From assembly GCA_964490725.1 (NCBI GenBank), contig CAZBDU010000002.1, positions 62,001 through 126,000 of the forward strand: a stretch of DNA of 64,000 bases. The letters are read 5' to 3'. Source of the DNA: CAZBDU01 sp964490725 (GTDB taxonomy: Bacteria > Spirochaetota > Spirochaetia > SZUA-6 > DRHE01). Below the pieces are notes generated by a model, which saw nothing but the letters and a program-made list of their open reading frames with translations, did no database searches and had not been told where the DNA came from. Of this stretch, positions 25,714 to 32,965 are shown in pieces (position 1 is the stretch's first letter; each line of letters opens with the position of its first letter). A program made the position numbers and the translations under genes.

Positions 25714-25887
25714 ATCGGAGAACTCGTTTCGCCTGCGGCCAGAGCTTCGATTATTGTTACTGTACTACTCCATCGAGCACCGACGCCAACCTCGCCAATC
25801 AGGTAGCTGCGGCCATCCAGGATCAACTCAAGCTCAAGCTGGCCTGGTACGCATACTCCAGGAAAGAGGTGATGGGCGCGCTGAAAC

Positions 25888-25948
25888 GCCCCTGCCCGGG
25901 GCCTGGCATGCCGCTTCCTCTTGGAAAAGGGGCCGCTGTAAGGGCCCC
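25888..25948. terminator. Bidirectional terminator hairpins between converging operons
   Basis: Two hairpins lie between the plus-arm kinase and the convergent binding-protein gene: GCCCC-TGCCC-GGGGC (25888-25902) and GGGGCC-8 nt-GGCCCC (25929-25948), the latter flanked by AAAA on the left, i.e. a U-run for minus-strand transcripts. Confidence 0.6.
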
Positions 25949-25965
25949 CTTCCCGTCCCTAAGAC

Positions 25966-27096
25966 TCAGTAGGTGAAAGGTGCGTTTACGATCTCGATCA
26001 GGTCGTCGCGCTTCAGAAAGTCTCTGAAGAGCTCCTCCCACGGATAGTAGTCGTCCGCGTTTACGACCTTGGCCAGATCCCCTTCCTCTACGGTCAACTT
26101 GATGTAGTAGTCGGCCGCAGGTTTCCAGTACAGGTCGCTTGCCGGGTTGAACATGCCTGCCTTCACTTCATCGATCGAAAGAAAATCGTCGTACTGTGTC
26201 TGCATGGTGATGTATTCATCTACAGAGAAATCACCACCAGTGGCTTTGCTGATCGCCGCGGCCGCGACCTTAGCTACTTGCTGGGGATGCTCATCAAACA
26301 AGCGTATCGTACGATACAAGACGCCCAAGACCCGCAGGGCCGTTTCTCGCTTCTCGGTTATGAAAGCGTCCGTCGATACCATCGTATCATACCACAATCC
26401 GCCTGGTCCCAAGATCTCCGCGCCGCCGGCATCTACATACCCTTCCATCTGGATCAGTTTCCGCTCTTGCGGAAGGCTACCGATGTAAAAATCTCCCGCG
26501 CCCCTCATGAACGCCATGGCAGCCTTCTGATCATCGGCGAAGTTCAAGAACTTGATATCATCCGCCGTCAGCCCCACTTGGGCAATTGCGTCCAGGATCA
26601 AGGGCTTTCTCTGCGGGATGATGGCGAACTCTTTCCCCTTGAACTCATTCAGACGCATCTCCTTGGCCTTCTTCAGTCCTGCCTCCTGTATGAGCTCATC
26701 TATCGGCTTGACCTCGCCCTTGCGTCCCACAAAGAAAAAGCCCTGGAAGAACCCCAACGAAGAGAACCCTTTCACTTGAGGTGCGTTTTGAATTGCCGCG
26801 ATATGCTCGGCGATGCAGTTGGTCGAAATGTCGAGATCGCCTCGGACCAGGAGTTGAACGCCGGGCAGCGTTGCAGTGATGTTCACCAGCTCCAGGTCCA
26901 GCCCGAACTCTTTATCTATGCCGAACTCTTTCGCCGCAGGCCATATCTGGAACATCGTGTAGGGAGCCACACCCACGCGGACCTTGGTGAGCTCCTTCTT
27001 CGATTCCTCCGCCTGCGCCCCGGAAAACGCCAACGTGGTGGCCAAGCAGGCCAGCAAAACAGTGACTCCAACAAACAGTAATCCGTTCTTCTTCAT
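25966..27096 (-). CDS. NitT/TauT-family ABC substrate-binding protein
   Basis: 376 residues. Signal peptide to about residue 29 (LLACLATTLAFSGAQA). The mature part has the NMT1/SsuA-like layout: VRVGVAPYTMFQIWPAAKEF, GIDKEFGLDLELVNI, LVRGDLDISTNCIAEHIAAI and DDIKFLNFADDQKAAMAFMR. It is the last gene of a minus-strand operon (ATPase, permease, amidohydrolase, binding protein), an unusual position for a binding protein. The ligand is unknown; the family covers sulfonates, nitrate, pyrimidine precursors and aromatic acids. Confidence 0.88.
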   Translation of the reverse strand: MKKNGLLFVGVTVLLACLATTLAFSGAQAEESKKELTKVRVGVAPYTMFQIWPAAKEFGIDKEFGLDLELVNITATLPGVQLLVRGDLDISTNCIAEHIAAIQNAPQVKGFSSLGFFQGFFFVGRKGEVKPIDELIQEAGLKKAKEMRLNEFKGKEFAIIPQRKPLILDAIAQVGLTADDIKFLNFADDQKAAMAFMRGAGDFYIGSLPQERKLIQMEGYVDAGGAEILGPGGLWYDTMVSTDAFITEKRETALRVLGVLYRTIRLFDEHPQQVAKVAAAAISKATGGDFSVDEYITMQTQYDDFLSIDEVKAGMFNPASDLYWKPAADYYIKLTVEEGDLAKVVNADDYYPWEELFRDFLKRDDLIEIVNAPFTY

Positions 27097-27182
27097 GTTT
27101 TCCTCCTAGCGTTATGAAGCGGTCTAGATGCTCGGTGCGTGTCTCTACATGCTCTCACCTCCCCTTCACACAGACTTTGACC

Positions 27183-28079
27183 TTAGACCAAGCGATATAG
27201 CCTGTTCGCATTTTTCCACAGGATCCCTTCGATCTCTTCGTCCGTAACTACAGGCCACCCGCAACGTTTGCAGATCTCGTTGATTCCTTTCCGAACGAAA
27301 TCGGTCCAGCGCCTGAAGTCATCCGCAGGCTTGGCAGAGAAGCAGTCGTAGCTGGAGCATACGTAGTCGGAGGCGTACATCACCCTGTCGATTACTCCGT
27401 ATTCCTTTGCCTGAACCAGACTCCACGCGACCTTCATCGGCCGGTCGTACATCATGGCGAGATCTGTCCAAAGGTTCTTGTCATTGGCCATGAGTATCAG
27501 CAGATGCTCCGTCCAGGGGTAGCCAAGGTGTTCTACGATTATGCTCAAATCGGGAAAGTCGATAATCAAGTCATTCAGCCTGAACATGTCGCCGTATTTC
27601 GTGGGGGCCAGGACCGCTGGCCCCATTTGAGCCGAGTGATGGAACTGCACTACGACGCCGTGCTCCTGGGCCTTTTCATAGAAGGGATACGCTTTTCTGT
27701 CGTTGGAGTAATACTGGCCGTACGGAGGCGTCAACAGGACCCCTCTGAGTCCGTGCTCCTCGATCGCCCTTTGGAAGTACTCAAAGGCTTCCCGATTGAA
27801 CCTGTTCGCCTTGTCTAGAGGCTCCAGACTGGCCAATCCAACGAAAAAGTCAGGATAGCGGCGTAGGGCCTCCAGCAGGTACTTCTCCCCGAAGGTTGTG
27901 TTCCATATCCTGGACATGTCCTGTCCCATGGCCACCGCTCTCGACACACCCGCCTCTTTGAGCCAGCCGACCAGGACGTCCAGGTCCGTATCCTCGGGCA
28001 GTTTAAGCTTGAGCCGCTCGTAGGTTGCCCGGTCGAAGTTCTCTTTCCTGATAAGATGCATGTGCGCATCGATAACCAT
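27183..28079 (-). CDS. Amidohydrolase_2-family metal-dependent hydrolase
   Basis: 298 residues, TIM-barrel amidohydrolase of the ACMSD/LigW/aminocarboxymuconate group. Metal ligands are visible in IDAHMHLI (near the N-terminus), QFHHSAQMG, IVEHLGYPWTEH and catalytic Asp in MYASDYVCSSYD. Inserted between the permease and binding-protein genes, it probably acts on the transported compound (decarboxylation, hydrolysis or lactone opening). Start ATG 28079. Confidence 0.85.
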   Translation of the reverse strand: MVIDAHMHLIRKENFDRATYERLKLKLPEDTDLDVLVGWLKEAGVSRAVAMGQDMSRIWNTTFGEKYLLEALRRYPDFFVGLASLEPLDKANRFNREAFEYFQRAIEEHGLRGVLLTPPYGQYYSNDRKAYPFYEKAQEHGVVVQFHHSAQMGPAVLAPTKYGDMFRLNDLIIDFPDLSIIVEHLGYPWTEHLLILMANDKNLWTDLAMMYDRPMKVAWSLVQAKEYGVIDRVMYASDYVCSSYDCFSAKPADDFRRWTDFVRKGINEICKRCGWPVVTDEEIEGILWKNANRLYRLV

Positions 28080-28096
28080 TTCACTATCCCTCCGTT

Positions 28097-28867
28097 CTAG
28101 ATCCTCTCAAAAGAGATCCTGCTACGTTCCGTCCAGTGCGTCAGCCGTGCTTCGATCCTCCTTATGGTCCGATCCAGGCCAATCGCCAGGAGGCTGTAGA
28201 TCAACACCAAGGCTATGATGCCGGCCGTATTCAGGTAGATCTGCTGTACGATCATGTTGTATCCCAAGCCTACCTGCGCCCCCATGAACTCCGAGGCGAC
28301 GTCAAGGCCCCAGGACATCGCCGCAGCCACTCGTATGGCGCCTATGAGATGCGGGAAGATGTAAGGGACCACTATGGTCCTGAAGATCGTCTTCTTGTCG
28401 GCACCCAGATTCTTGGCCGCCCTGACGAAGATGACCGGCATGTTCCTCACCGCTTCGTATGTCGAGACACCAAGAACCACAGAGACTCCCAGGGCAACGA
28501 GCAGGATCTGTGGGAGAAGCCCCACCCCGAACCAAAGCAAGAACAAGGGTATTAGCGCCAAGACGGGCACCGGTCTGGTGAAATCCAAAAAGGGGCCGAC
28601 GATTTCCATGAAGTTCCTGCTGTAGGCTATCGCCAGACCCAGCAAGACGCCTGCAACGACACCGATCACGAAGCCACTCAAGGTGATTCCAAGGCTGGCG
28701 AGCGTGGCCACCAACACGTGCTCTCTCATGTCGATGAACGAGCGAATGATATCCATCGGGCTGGGGACAAAGATGGGCTGGACCAAGTCCGTGGCCAACG
28801 TAATGACGGCCCAAACGACGACAATGGCGGCAAAGACGACCAGACTCTTGAGACTGCTCAACCTCAT
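28097..28867 (-). CDS. ABC transporter permease (SsuC/TauC type)
   Basis: 256 residues, six hydrophobic segments. Residues near 22-37 (TLATDLVQPIFVPSP) match the periplasmic start of the family; the EAA loop is ASYEAVRNMPVIFVRAAKNLGADKK-like, here TYEAVRNMPVIFVRAAKNLG. It follows the ATPase gene by 13 bp. Forms the inner-membrane channel with the ATPase encoded at 28881-29702. Confidence 0.9.
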   Translation of the reverse strand: MRLSSLKSLVVFAAIVVVWAVITLATDLVQPIFVPSPMDIIRSFIDMREHVLVATLASLGITLSGFVIGVVAGVLLGLAIAYSRNFMEIVGPFLDFTRPVPVLALIPLFLLWFGVGLLPQILLVALGVSVVLGVSTYEAVRNMPVIFVRAAKNLGADKKTIFRTIVVPYIFPHLIGAIRVAAAMSWGLDVASEFMGAQVGLGYNMIVQQIYLNTAGIIALVLIYSLLAIGLDRTIRRIEARLTHWTERSRISFERI

Positions 28868-28880
28868 GGCGCGCTCCCAG

Positions 28881-29702
28881 CTAGATCAGTTTGAACTCCT
28901 CGATCAGTTTCCTTCGCATGTTCTGAAAATCGGGGTTCTCTTTGAGAAAGATGTTGCGTGGCCTCTGGAAGGGGACTTCGAATATTCGGAATGGCATATT
29001 CTTGCTGATGTGCTCCATTATGGCAATCCTATCCCCCAGAAACAGCGCCTCTTCCAGATCATGGGTAATGAAAACGGCCGTCATCCTGGATCTTTCCCAG
29101 ATGCCCGTGACCTCAATCTGCAGTTTTTCTTTGGTAATGGCATCGAGTGATCCGAACGGCTCATCCATTAAGAGGATTCCTGGATCGCCGGCCAGGGCGC
29201 GAGCGAGGTCGACCCTCTTTCTCATCCCGCCGGACAGCTCACGGGGGTACGAATCCTCGAAACCCTCCAGTCCCACCAACTCTATGTGCCTCTGCACAAC
29301 CTGCCGGCGGATCTCCTGCGGTACTTTTCTTACCTTGAGACCGTATTCGATATTCTCGAACACGGTCAGCCACGGGAAAACCGCATCCTGCTGGAAAACC
29401 ACGGCGCGGCCGTGAGACACCCCTTTTATTTCTTCGTTTCCTTCACAGACAGAACCTTCCGTGGGAAACTCGAAGCCAGCGAGAACGTTGATAAGAGTGG
29501 TCTTTCCGCATCCGGAGGGCCCGATAATGCAAAAGAACTCGTTTTCGCGTATTTCAAGATCCACGCCCCGGAAAACGCTGTAGTCGCCATCCCTGGTCTT
29601 GTAGCTGAAGCCGAGGTTTCTGAGAGTTAGGGCAGCCTTTTGCCCTTCCAAGGCAGACACGTTCGCGCTCGCTCCAGGGAGTCTTTCGTGGTCTTGCTGC
29701 AT
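28881..29702 (-). CDS. ABC transporter ATPase (SsuB/TauB type)
   Basis: 273 residues. Walker A GPSGCGKTT (about 60-68), Q-loop FQQDAVFPWLTVFENI, signature LSGGMRKRVDLARAL, Walker B ILLMDEPFGSLD, switch VFITHDLEEA. First gene of the operon. The ATG at 29702 lies at the predicted transcription start (promoter 29708-29736), so it may be leaderless. A GTG 14 codons in (VSALEGQKAALTL) is the alternative start and leaves the ABC domain intact. Confidence 0.9.
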   Translation of the reverse strand: MQQDHERLPGASANVSALEGQKAALTLRNLGFSYKTRDGDYSVFRGVDLEIRENEFFCIIGPSGCGKTTLINVLAGFEFPTEGSVCEGNEEIKGVSHGRAVVFQQDAVFPWLTVFENIEYGLKVRKVPQEIRRQVVQRHIELVGLEGFEDSYPRELSGGMRKRVDLARALAGDPGILLMDEPFGSLDAITKEKLQIEVTGIWERSRMTAVFITHDLEEALFLGDRIAIMEHISKNMPFRIFEVPFQRPRNIFLKENPDFQNMRRKLIEEFKLI

Positions 29703-29707
29703 CGGGT

Positions 29708-29736
29708 ATGGTATCTGAAACCTTTCATGCTGTCAA
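29708..29736 (-). promoter_or_regulatory. Promoter of the NitT/TauT-type operon
   Basis: On the minus strand a perfect TTGACA (29731-29736) and TACCAT (29708-29713) are separated by 17 bp. The predicted transcript start is at or within one or two bases of the ATPase ATG. Confidence 0.6.
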
Positions 29737-29792
29737 CGGAATTCTGAACCTCATTACCGCCTGATCTTGCACGGCTTCCAAGATGAACCTGC

Positions 29793-29806
29793 TTTAGATG
29801 TCTAAA
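29793..29806. promoter_or_regulatory. Inverted repeat TTTAGA-TG-TCTAAA in the divergent intergenic region
   Basis: Perfect 6-bp arms around 2 bp, midway between the divergent ATPase and LacI-family genes. A candidate operator, though its sequence does not resemble a LacI-family core. Confidence 0.35.
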
Positions 29807-29872
29807 TAGATACGCCATAGTTACTTGTTCAAACAGCTAGCTCGACCTTCACTTGACCAAAGGCGAATTTTC

Positions 29873-29902
29873 TTGTTGAAACGTTTTTGCAGCTGTTGTA
29901 GA
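29873..29902 (+). promoter_or_regulatory. Promoter and LacI-type operator of the lacI-like gene
   Basis: TTGTTG (29873-29878) and TGTAGA (29897-29902) are 18 bp apart, with the palindrome AAACGTTT (29879-29886) between them. LacI-family operators often centre on CG flanked by A/T, so autoregulation is likely. The transcript would begin about at GTG 29911, with no room for a Shine-Dalgarno. Confidence 0.5.
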
Positions 29903-29910
29903 CTCCCCCT

Positions 29911-30999
29911 GTGCAGAAGAGCAATCCGACGATCATCGATGTGGCCAGACGAGCGGGAGTGTCCGTAGGCACGGCATCGCAAGCGCTCAACAGAAGATCA
30001 GGGGTGGCTACATCAACCAGGCAGAAGGTCTTGCTCGCGGCTCGTGAGCTTCGATACACCCCCTCGCTTGCGGCACGGCGTCTAAGAGGACAGAAATCCC
30101 AACTGTTCTCCCTACATATCGTTGCCTCTCGAAGCGACGACATGCATCCCTCCACCTGGGACTTCTATTTCCCTGTCATACAGGGATTTGTGAACGAGAT
30201 GAACGCGCGCCGGTTCCGAATCCACCTGGAAATCAACAGTATGGCCGAGCTTGCGGCGGATTCCGAGCTGATCAACTACCTTAGGGGCTACGGCATACAA
30301 GGATGCGCGTTCATCATCACGACGAATGGTGACTATGAGGTCTTTCATCTGATCGCAGAGCAATACTCCATCCCCGTAGTGACGGTTTACACGAGGCTGT
30401 TCGACACGATTCCTTCCGTATCGATCGACAACTACGAAGCCAGCCATCGTGTCACGACGTGGCTCCGTCGTCTCGGGCATTCCGAGATTGCCTTCATCGG
30501 CGGCCTGCAGTCCGACTCCGCAGCAGGGGATAGAAAAAGGGGCTATGTCGATGCGATGGAGGGGCTCTCGGCCAGGATATTCGACGGAAACTGGGACTTC
30601 GAGAGCGGCGACGCCGAGCTCAGGAGAATGATCGCCCGGGGAATCATTCCCACAGCGCTGTTCTGCGCCAACGACCACATGGCCATGGGCGCCCTTGCGG
30701 CTTGCAGGGATCTGAGAATCGATGTCCCCGACAGGATCTCCCTGGTCGGGTTCGACGACACCATGATGTCACGAATAGCCAGCCCATCCCTGACTACTGT
30801 CAAGATGCCACTTGTCGAAATGGGCAGGGAAGCAGCCTCGACGCTGCTTGCGAACGCGACGCAAGGCGGAACTGTAGAACCGCTCCACAGAAAGCTGAAA
30901 GCTGAACTCATAGTGCGCAACTCTGTAATTCCCTTCGCGCCACACGGAAAGGAGACTCGCAGTGGAAGTGAAGAGACTGTCACTGCCCAAAATACCTGA
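29911..30999 (+). CDS. LacI-family transcriptional regulator
   Basis: 362 residues from GTG 29911. HTH at residues 7-27 (IIDVARRAGVSVGTASQALN) followed by hinge helix LRYTPSLAARRLRG. The effector domain is PBP1-like: IPVVTVYTRLFDTIPSVSID, LGHSEIAFIGGLQSDS, PTALFCANDHMAMGALAA and ISLVGFDDTMMSRIASPSLT. No ribosome site precedes the start, which must be near here because the HTH begins at residue 5. It overlaps the M24-protein gene by 38 bp and faces the transporter operon, so it probably represses both. Confidence 0.9.
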   Translation: MQKSNPTIIDVARRAGVSVGTASQALNRRSGVATSTRQKVLLAARELRYTPSLAARRLRGQKSQLFSLHIVASRSDDMHPSTWDFYFPVIQGFVNEMNARRFRIHLEINSMAELAADSELINYLRGYGIQGCAFIITTNGDYEVFHLIAEQYSIPVVTVYTRLFDTIPSVSIDNYEASHRVTTWLRRLGHSEIAFIGGLQSDSAAGDRKRGYVDAMEGLSARIFDGNWDFESGDAELRRMIARGIIPTALFCANDHMAMGALAACRDLRIDVPDRISLVGFDDTMMSRIASPSLTTVKMPLVEMGREAASTLLANATQGGTVEPLHRKLKAELIVRNSVIPFAPHGKETRSGSEETVTAQNT

Positions 31000-32350
31000 G
31001 CCTGCTCACTACCCTTCCCTAACCGTAGAAGAGACGAGCGGGCGGTACCAGAAACTGCATCAGCTGATGGATGTGAACGACCTCTCCCATGTGGCTATCT
31101 ATGGAGATCGGGAGCATTTCGGCAACCTGGCCTATGTCACTGGCGGCTACGACTCCAGATTCGAAGAGACGCTTCTGTTGGTAGCCAAAGACGAGAGTCC
31201 GCTGCTCATCGTGGGAAACGAGGGAGGAAGTTACTCCGATATCAGTCTCCTCAAACATCAAAAAGAGCTCTTTCAGACGTTCAGCCTGCAGGGTCAAACT
31301 CGGGACAGGAAGGTAAGGCTTCACGACATCCTCAGAGCACACGGGATCGACCGCAATTCCAATATCGGAATTGTCGGGGCGAAATATTTCGAGCTCGGCG
31401 AAACCGAAGACCCCAGCCACACGTTCGATGTTCCCCACTACGTGGTCGAAGAGATCAGGCAACTGACACCGATCGAGCGCATCCGTAACGTAACTCACCT
31501 CTTCACGCATCCATCTGACGGATTGCGGACCGTCCTGTCCGAACACGAGATCGCTCGATTCGAGTACGCCGCTAGCTATCTCTCGGAGCAGATGCGAAAA
31601 GTACTGCACAATCTGCGTGTTGGGATGAACGAAGCCGAACTCGCCGGGTCTTTCGAGTACAGGGGCTTGCCGTTCTCCGCTCATCCTGTGGTCAGCTTCG
31701 GTGACAAAGCCGTCCTTCTCGGCCTGGCAAGCCCGAATCTCTGTAATCGCCTCCATCTCGGGGATTCGGTCAACGTTGCGTTCGGGGTTCAGGGTGCCAA
31801 CATCGCCAGGACCGGGATTGCCGTCTTCTCTGCTGATGACTTTGCAGGCCCCAGGCGCAACATCCTCGAAGACTTCTACTATCCGTATTTTGAGGCCATG
31901 AAAGGGTGGTATGAAACGTTGACGGTTGGCCAGCGCTCCAGGCACGTCTACGAGAGCGTGATGAGGATTGTGGGCAACAACAGATTCGGCGTCAGTCTCA
32001 ACCCCGGGCACCAGATCCACCTGGAGGAGTGGATCAACAGTCCTTTTCGATCCGACCACGACTATCCGATTCGATCAGGTGCCGCGCTTCAATGCGACAT
32101 CATTGCTTTTCCGGGCGGCGCGTACGTGGGGGTGCATGTTGAGGATTCGCTGGTCGTGGCAGATTCCGATTTGAGGGAAAGACTGCGAAAAACCTACCCC
32201 TCGGTCATGGACAGAATCGGGGCTCGTCAAGAAATGATGAGAGACCTGCTGGGGATTTCAATCTCCGACGATGTGCTGCCCCTGTCCAATCTCCAGGCTG
32301 TCCTGCACCCCTTCCTGCTAGACCCTGAGCTCGTGCTGACCGCTACATGA
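30962..32350 (+). CDS. M24-fold (creatinase/aminopeptidase P-like) protein lacking two metal ligands
   Basis: 462 residues from GTG 30962. N-terminal creatinase domain (about 35-190) with HVAIYGDREHFGNLAYVTGG, then a pita-bread domain. In metal-dependent M24 enzymes two Asp sit in VxxD and SDxTRT; here the equivalent segment is VNVAFGVQGANIARTGI, so Ala and Asn replace them. His in NPGHQIHLEEW and Glu in VHVEDSLVV are kept. This recalls creatinase, which is metal-free. It shares a transcript with the LacI regulator. An amidino/amide hydrolase acting on the imported compound is plausible. Confidence 0.78.
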   Translation: MEVKRLSLPKIPEPAHYPSLTVEETSGRYQKLHQLMDVNDLSHVAIYGDREHFGNLAYVTGGYDSRFEETLLLVAKDESPLLIVGNEGGSYSDISLLKHQKELFQTFSLQGQTRDRKVRLHDILRAHGIDRNSNIGIVGAKYFELGETEDPSHTFDVPHYVVEEIRQLTPIERIRNVTHLFTHPSDGLRTVLSEHEIARFEYAASYLSEQMRKVLHNLRVGMNEAELAGSFEYRGLPFSAHPVVSFGDKAVLLGLASPNLCNRLHLGDSVNVAFGVQGANIARTGIAVFSADDFAGPRRNILEDFYYPYFEAMKGWYETLTVGQRSRHVYESVMRIVGNNRFGVSLNPGHQIHLEEWINSPFRSDHDYPIRSGAALQCDIIAFPGGAYVGVHVEDSLVVADSDLRERLRKTYPSVMDRIGARQEMMRDLLGISISDDVLPLSNLQAVLHPFLLDPELVLTAT

Positions 32351-32689
32351 TCCAGGCGCGCTAACCAAGACCCCACCAGTCGAGGTGTCAGCGGGTGCCA
32401 CTGTGTGTACCAACACTCTGCGCCCGAACAGAAGGAGCCTGTGGTATACTGCGGGCAGTGCAACGGACAGAAGAACACCGCCGCCGCCGAACGCCGGCGG
32501 CATTTCCACGTCGAAGGAGTTCGTCCTCGGGGAGGCGGTGACAAAGGCGGACATCGTTGCAGCGGCGCGGCTTGCGCAGATCGTTCGCGGCCCCGAAGGC
32601 TGCCTGAACTTCACAAAGGACAAAGCGTGACAGGCGTGGAACCCGCAGCCCCTGAGGAGGGCCCGCATCCTGAGTATCGAAGTGCCGGC
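32351..32689. other. Intergenic debris with no supported gene
   Basis: After the M24-protein stop I find only short frames. The segment includes the second copy of the 23-bp repeat and a plus-strand frame ending VTKADIVAAARLAQIVRGPE near 32540-32600, which looks weakly protein-like but matches nothing I recognise. Probably part of the decayed accessory island. Confidence 0.4.
32487..32509 (+). repeat. 23-bp exact repeat, copy 2
   Basis: Identical to 25691-25713. It marks the left edge of the accessory island that holds the helicase and toxin-antitoxin remnants. Confidence 0.6.
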
Positions 32690-32945
32690 CCTTTCGTCAG
32701 ACAGGGAAACCAAGCTATCCGCCGATAGGAAGGATCACGTCACCTGCGAACTCTAACGCGACCAGGTTCGATTATGGCCAGTTTGCCGGCCAACTGCGCG
32801 ATCAACTCTGCCCGCTTGAAGAACGCTTCGAGGATCTGAAGTGTGTCAGCGGCAGTGGTATTTCGCTGAACGTCTACCACGGCGATACCTGGGTGACGCG
32901 AAAGAGGGTAGTTACGGATATCGGCGAAATCGCAGTCTCCGGTGC
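32690..32945 (-). pseudogene. DUF5615 toxin fragment, left copy (scrambled)
   Basis: Bases 32745-32945 encode, on the minus strand, TGDCDFADIRNYPLSRHPGI, ADTLQILEAFFKRAELIAQL and a basic end: the C-terminal half of a DUF5615 (PIN-like) toxin. Bases 32690-32744 instead match the antitoxin-stop/toxin-start junction of the right copy (about 38868-38922). The pieces are in the wrong order, as expected if two tandem modules recombined with loss of the middle. About four-fifths of positions match the right copy by eye. Confidence 0.65.
32745..32945. repeat. Direct repeat (left) flanking the helicase island
   Basis: About 200 bp, same orientation as 38436-38640 and visibly homologous along its length (e.g. 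both contain TCTAACGCGACCAGG and GGATATCGGCGAAATCGCAG). The two copies bracket the helicase gene and its 220-residue neighbour. Confidence 0.7.
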
Positions 32946-32965
32946 CGGGCAGCTGCCCTCCAGGA

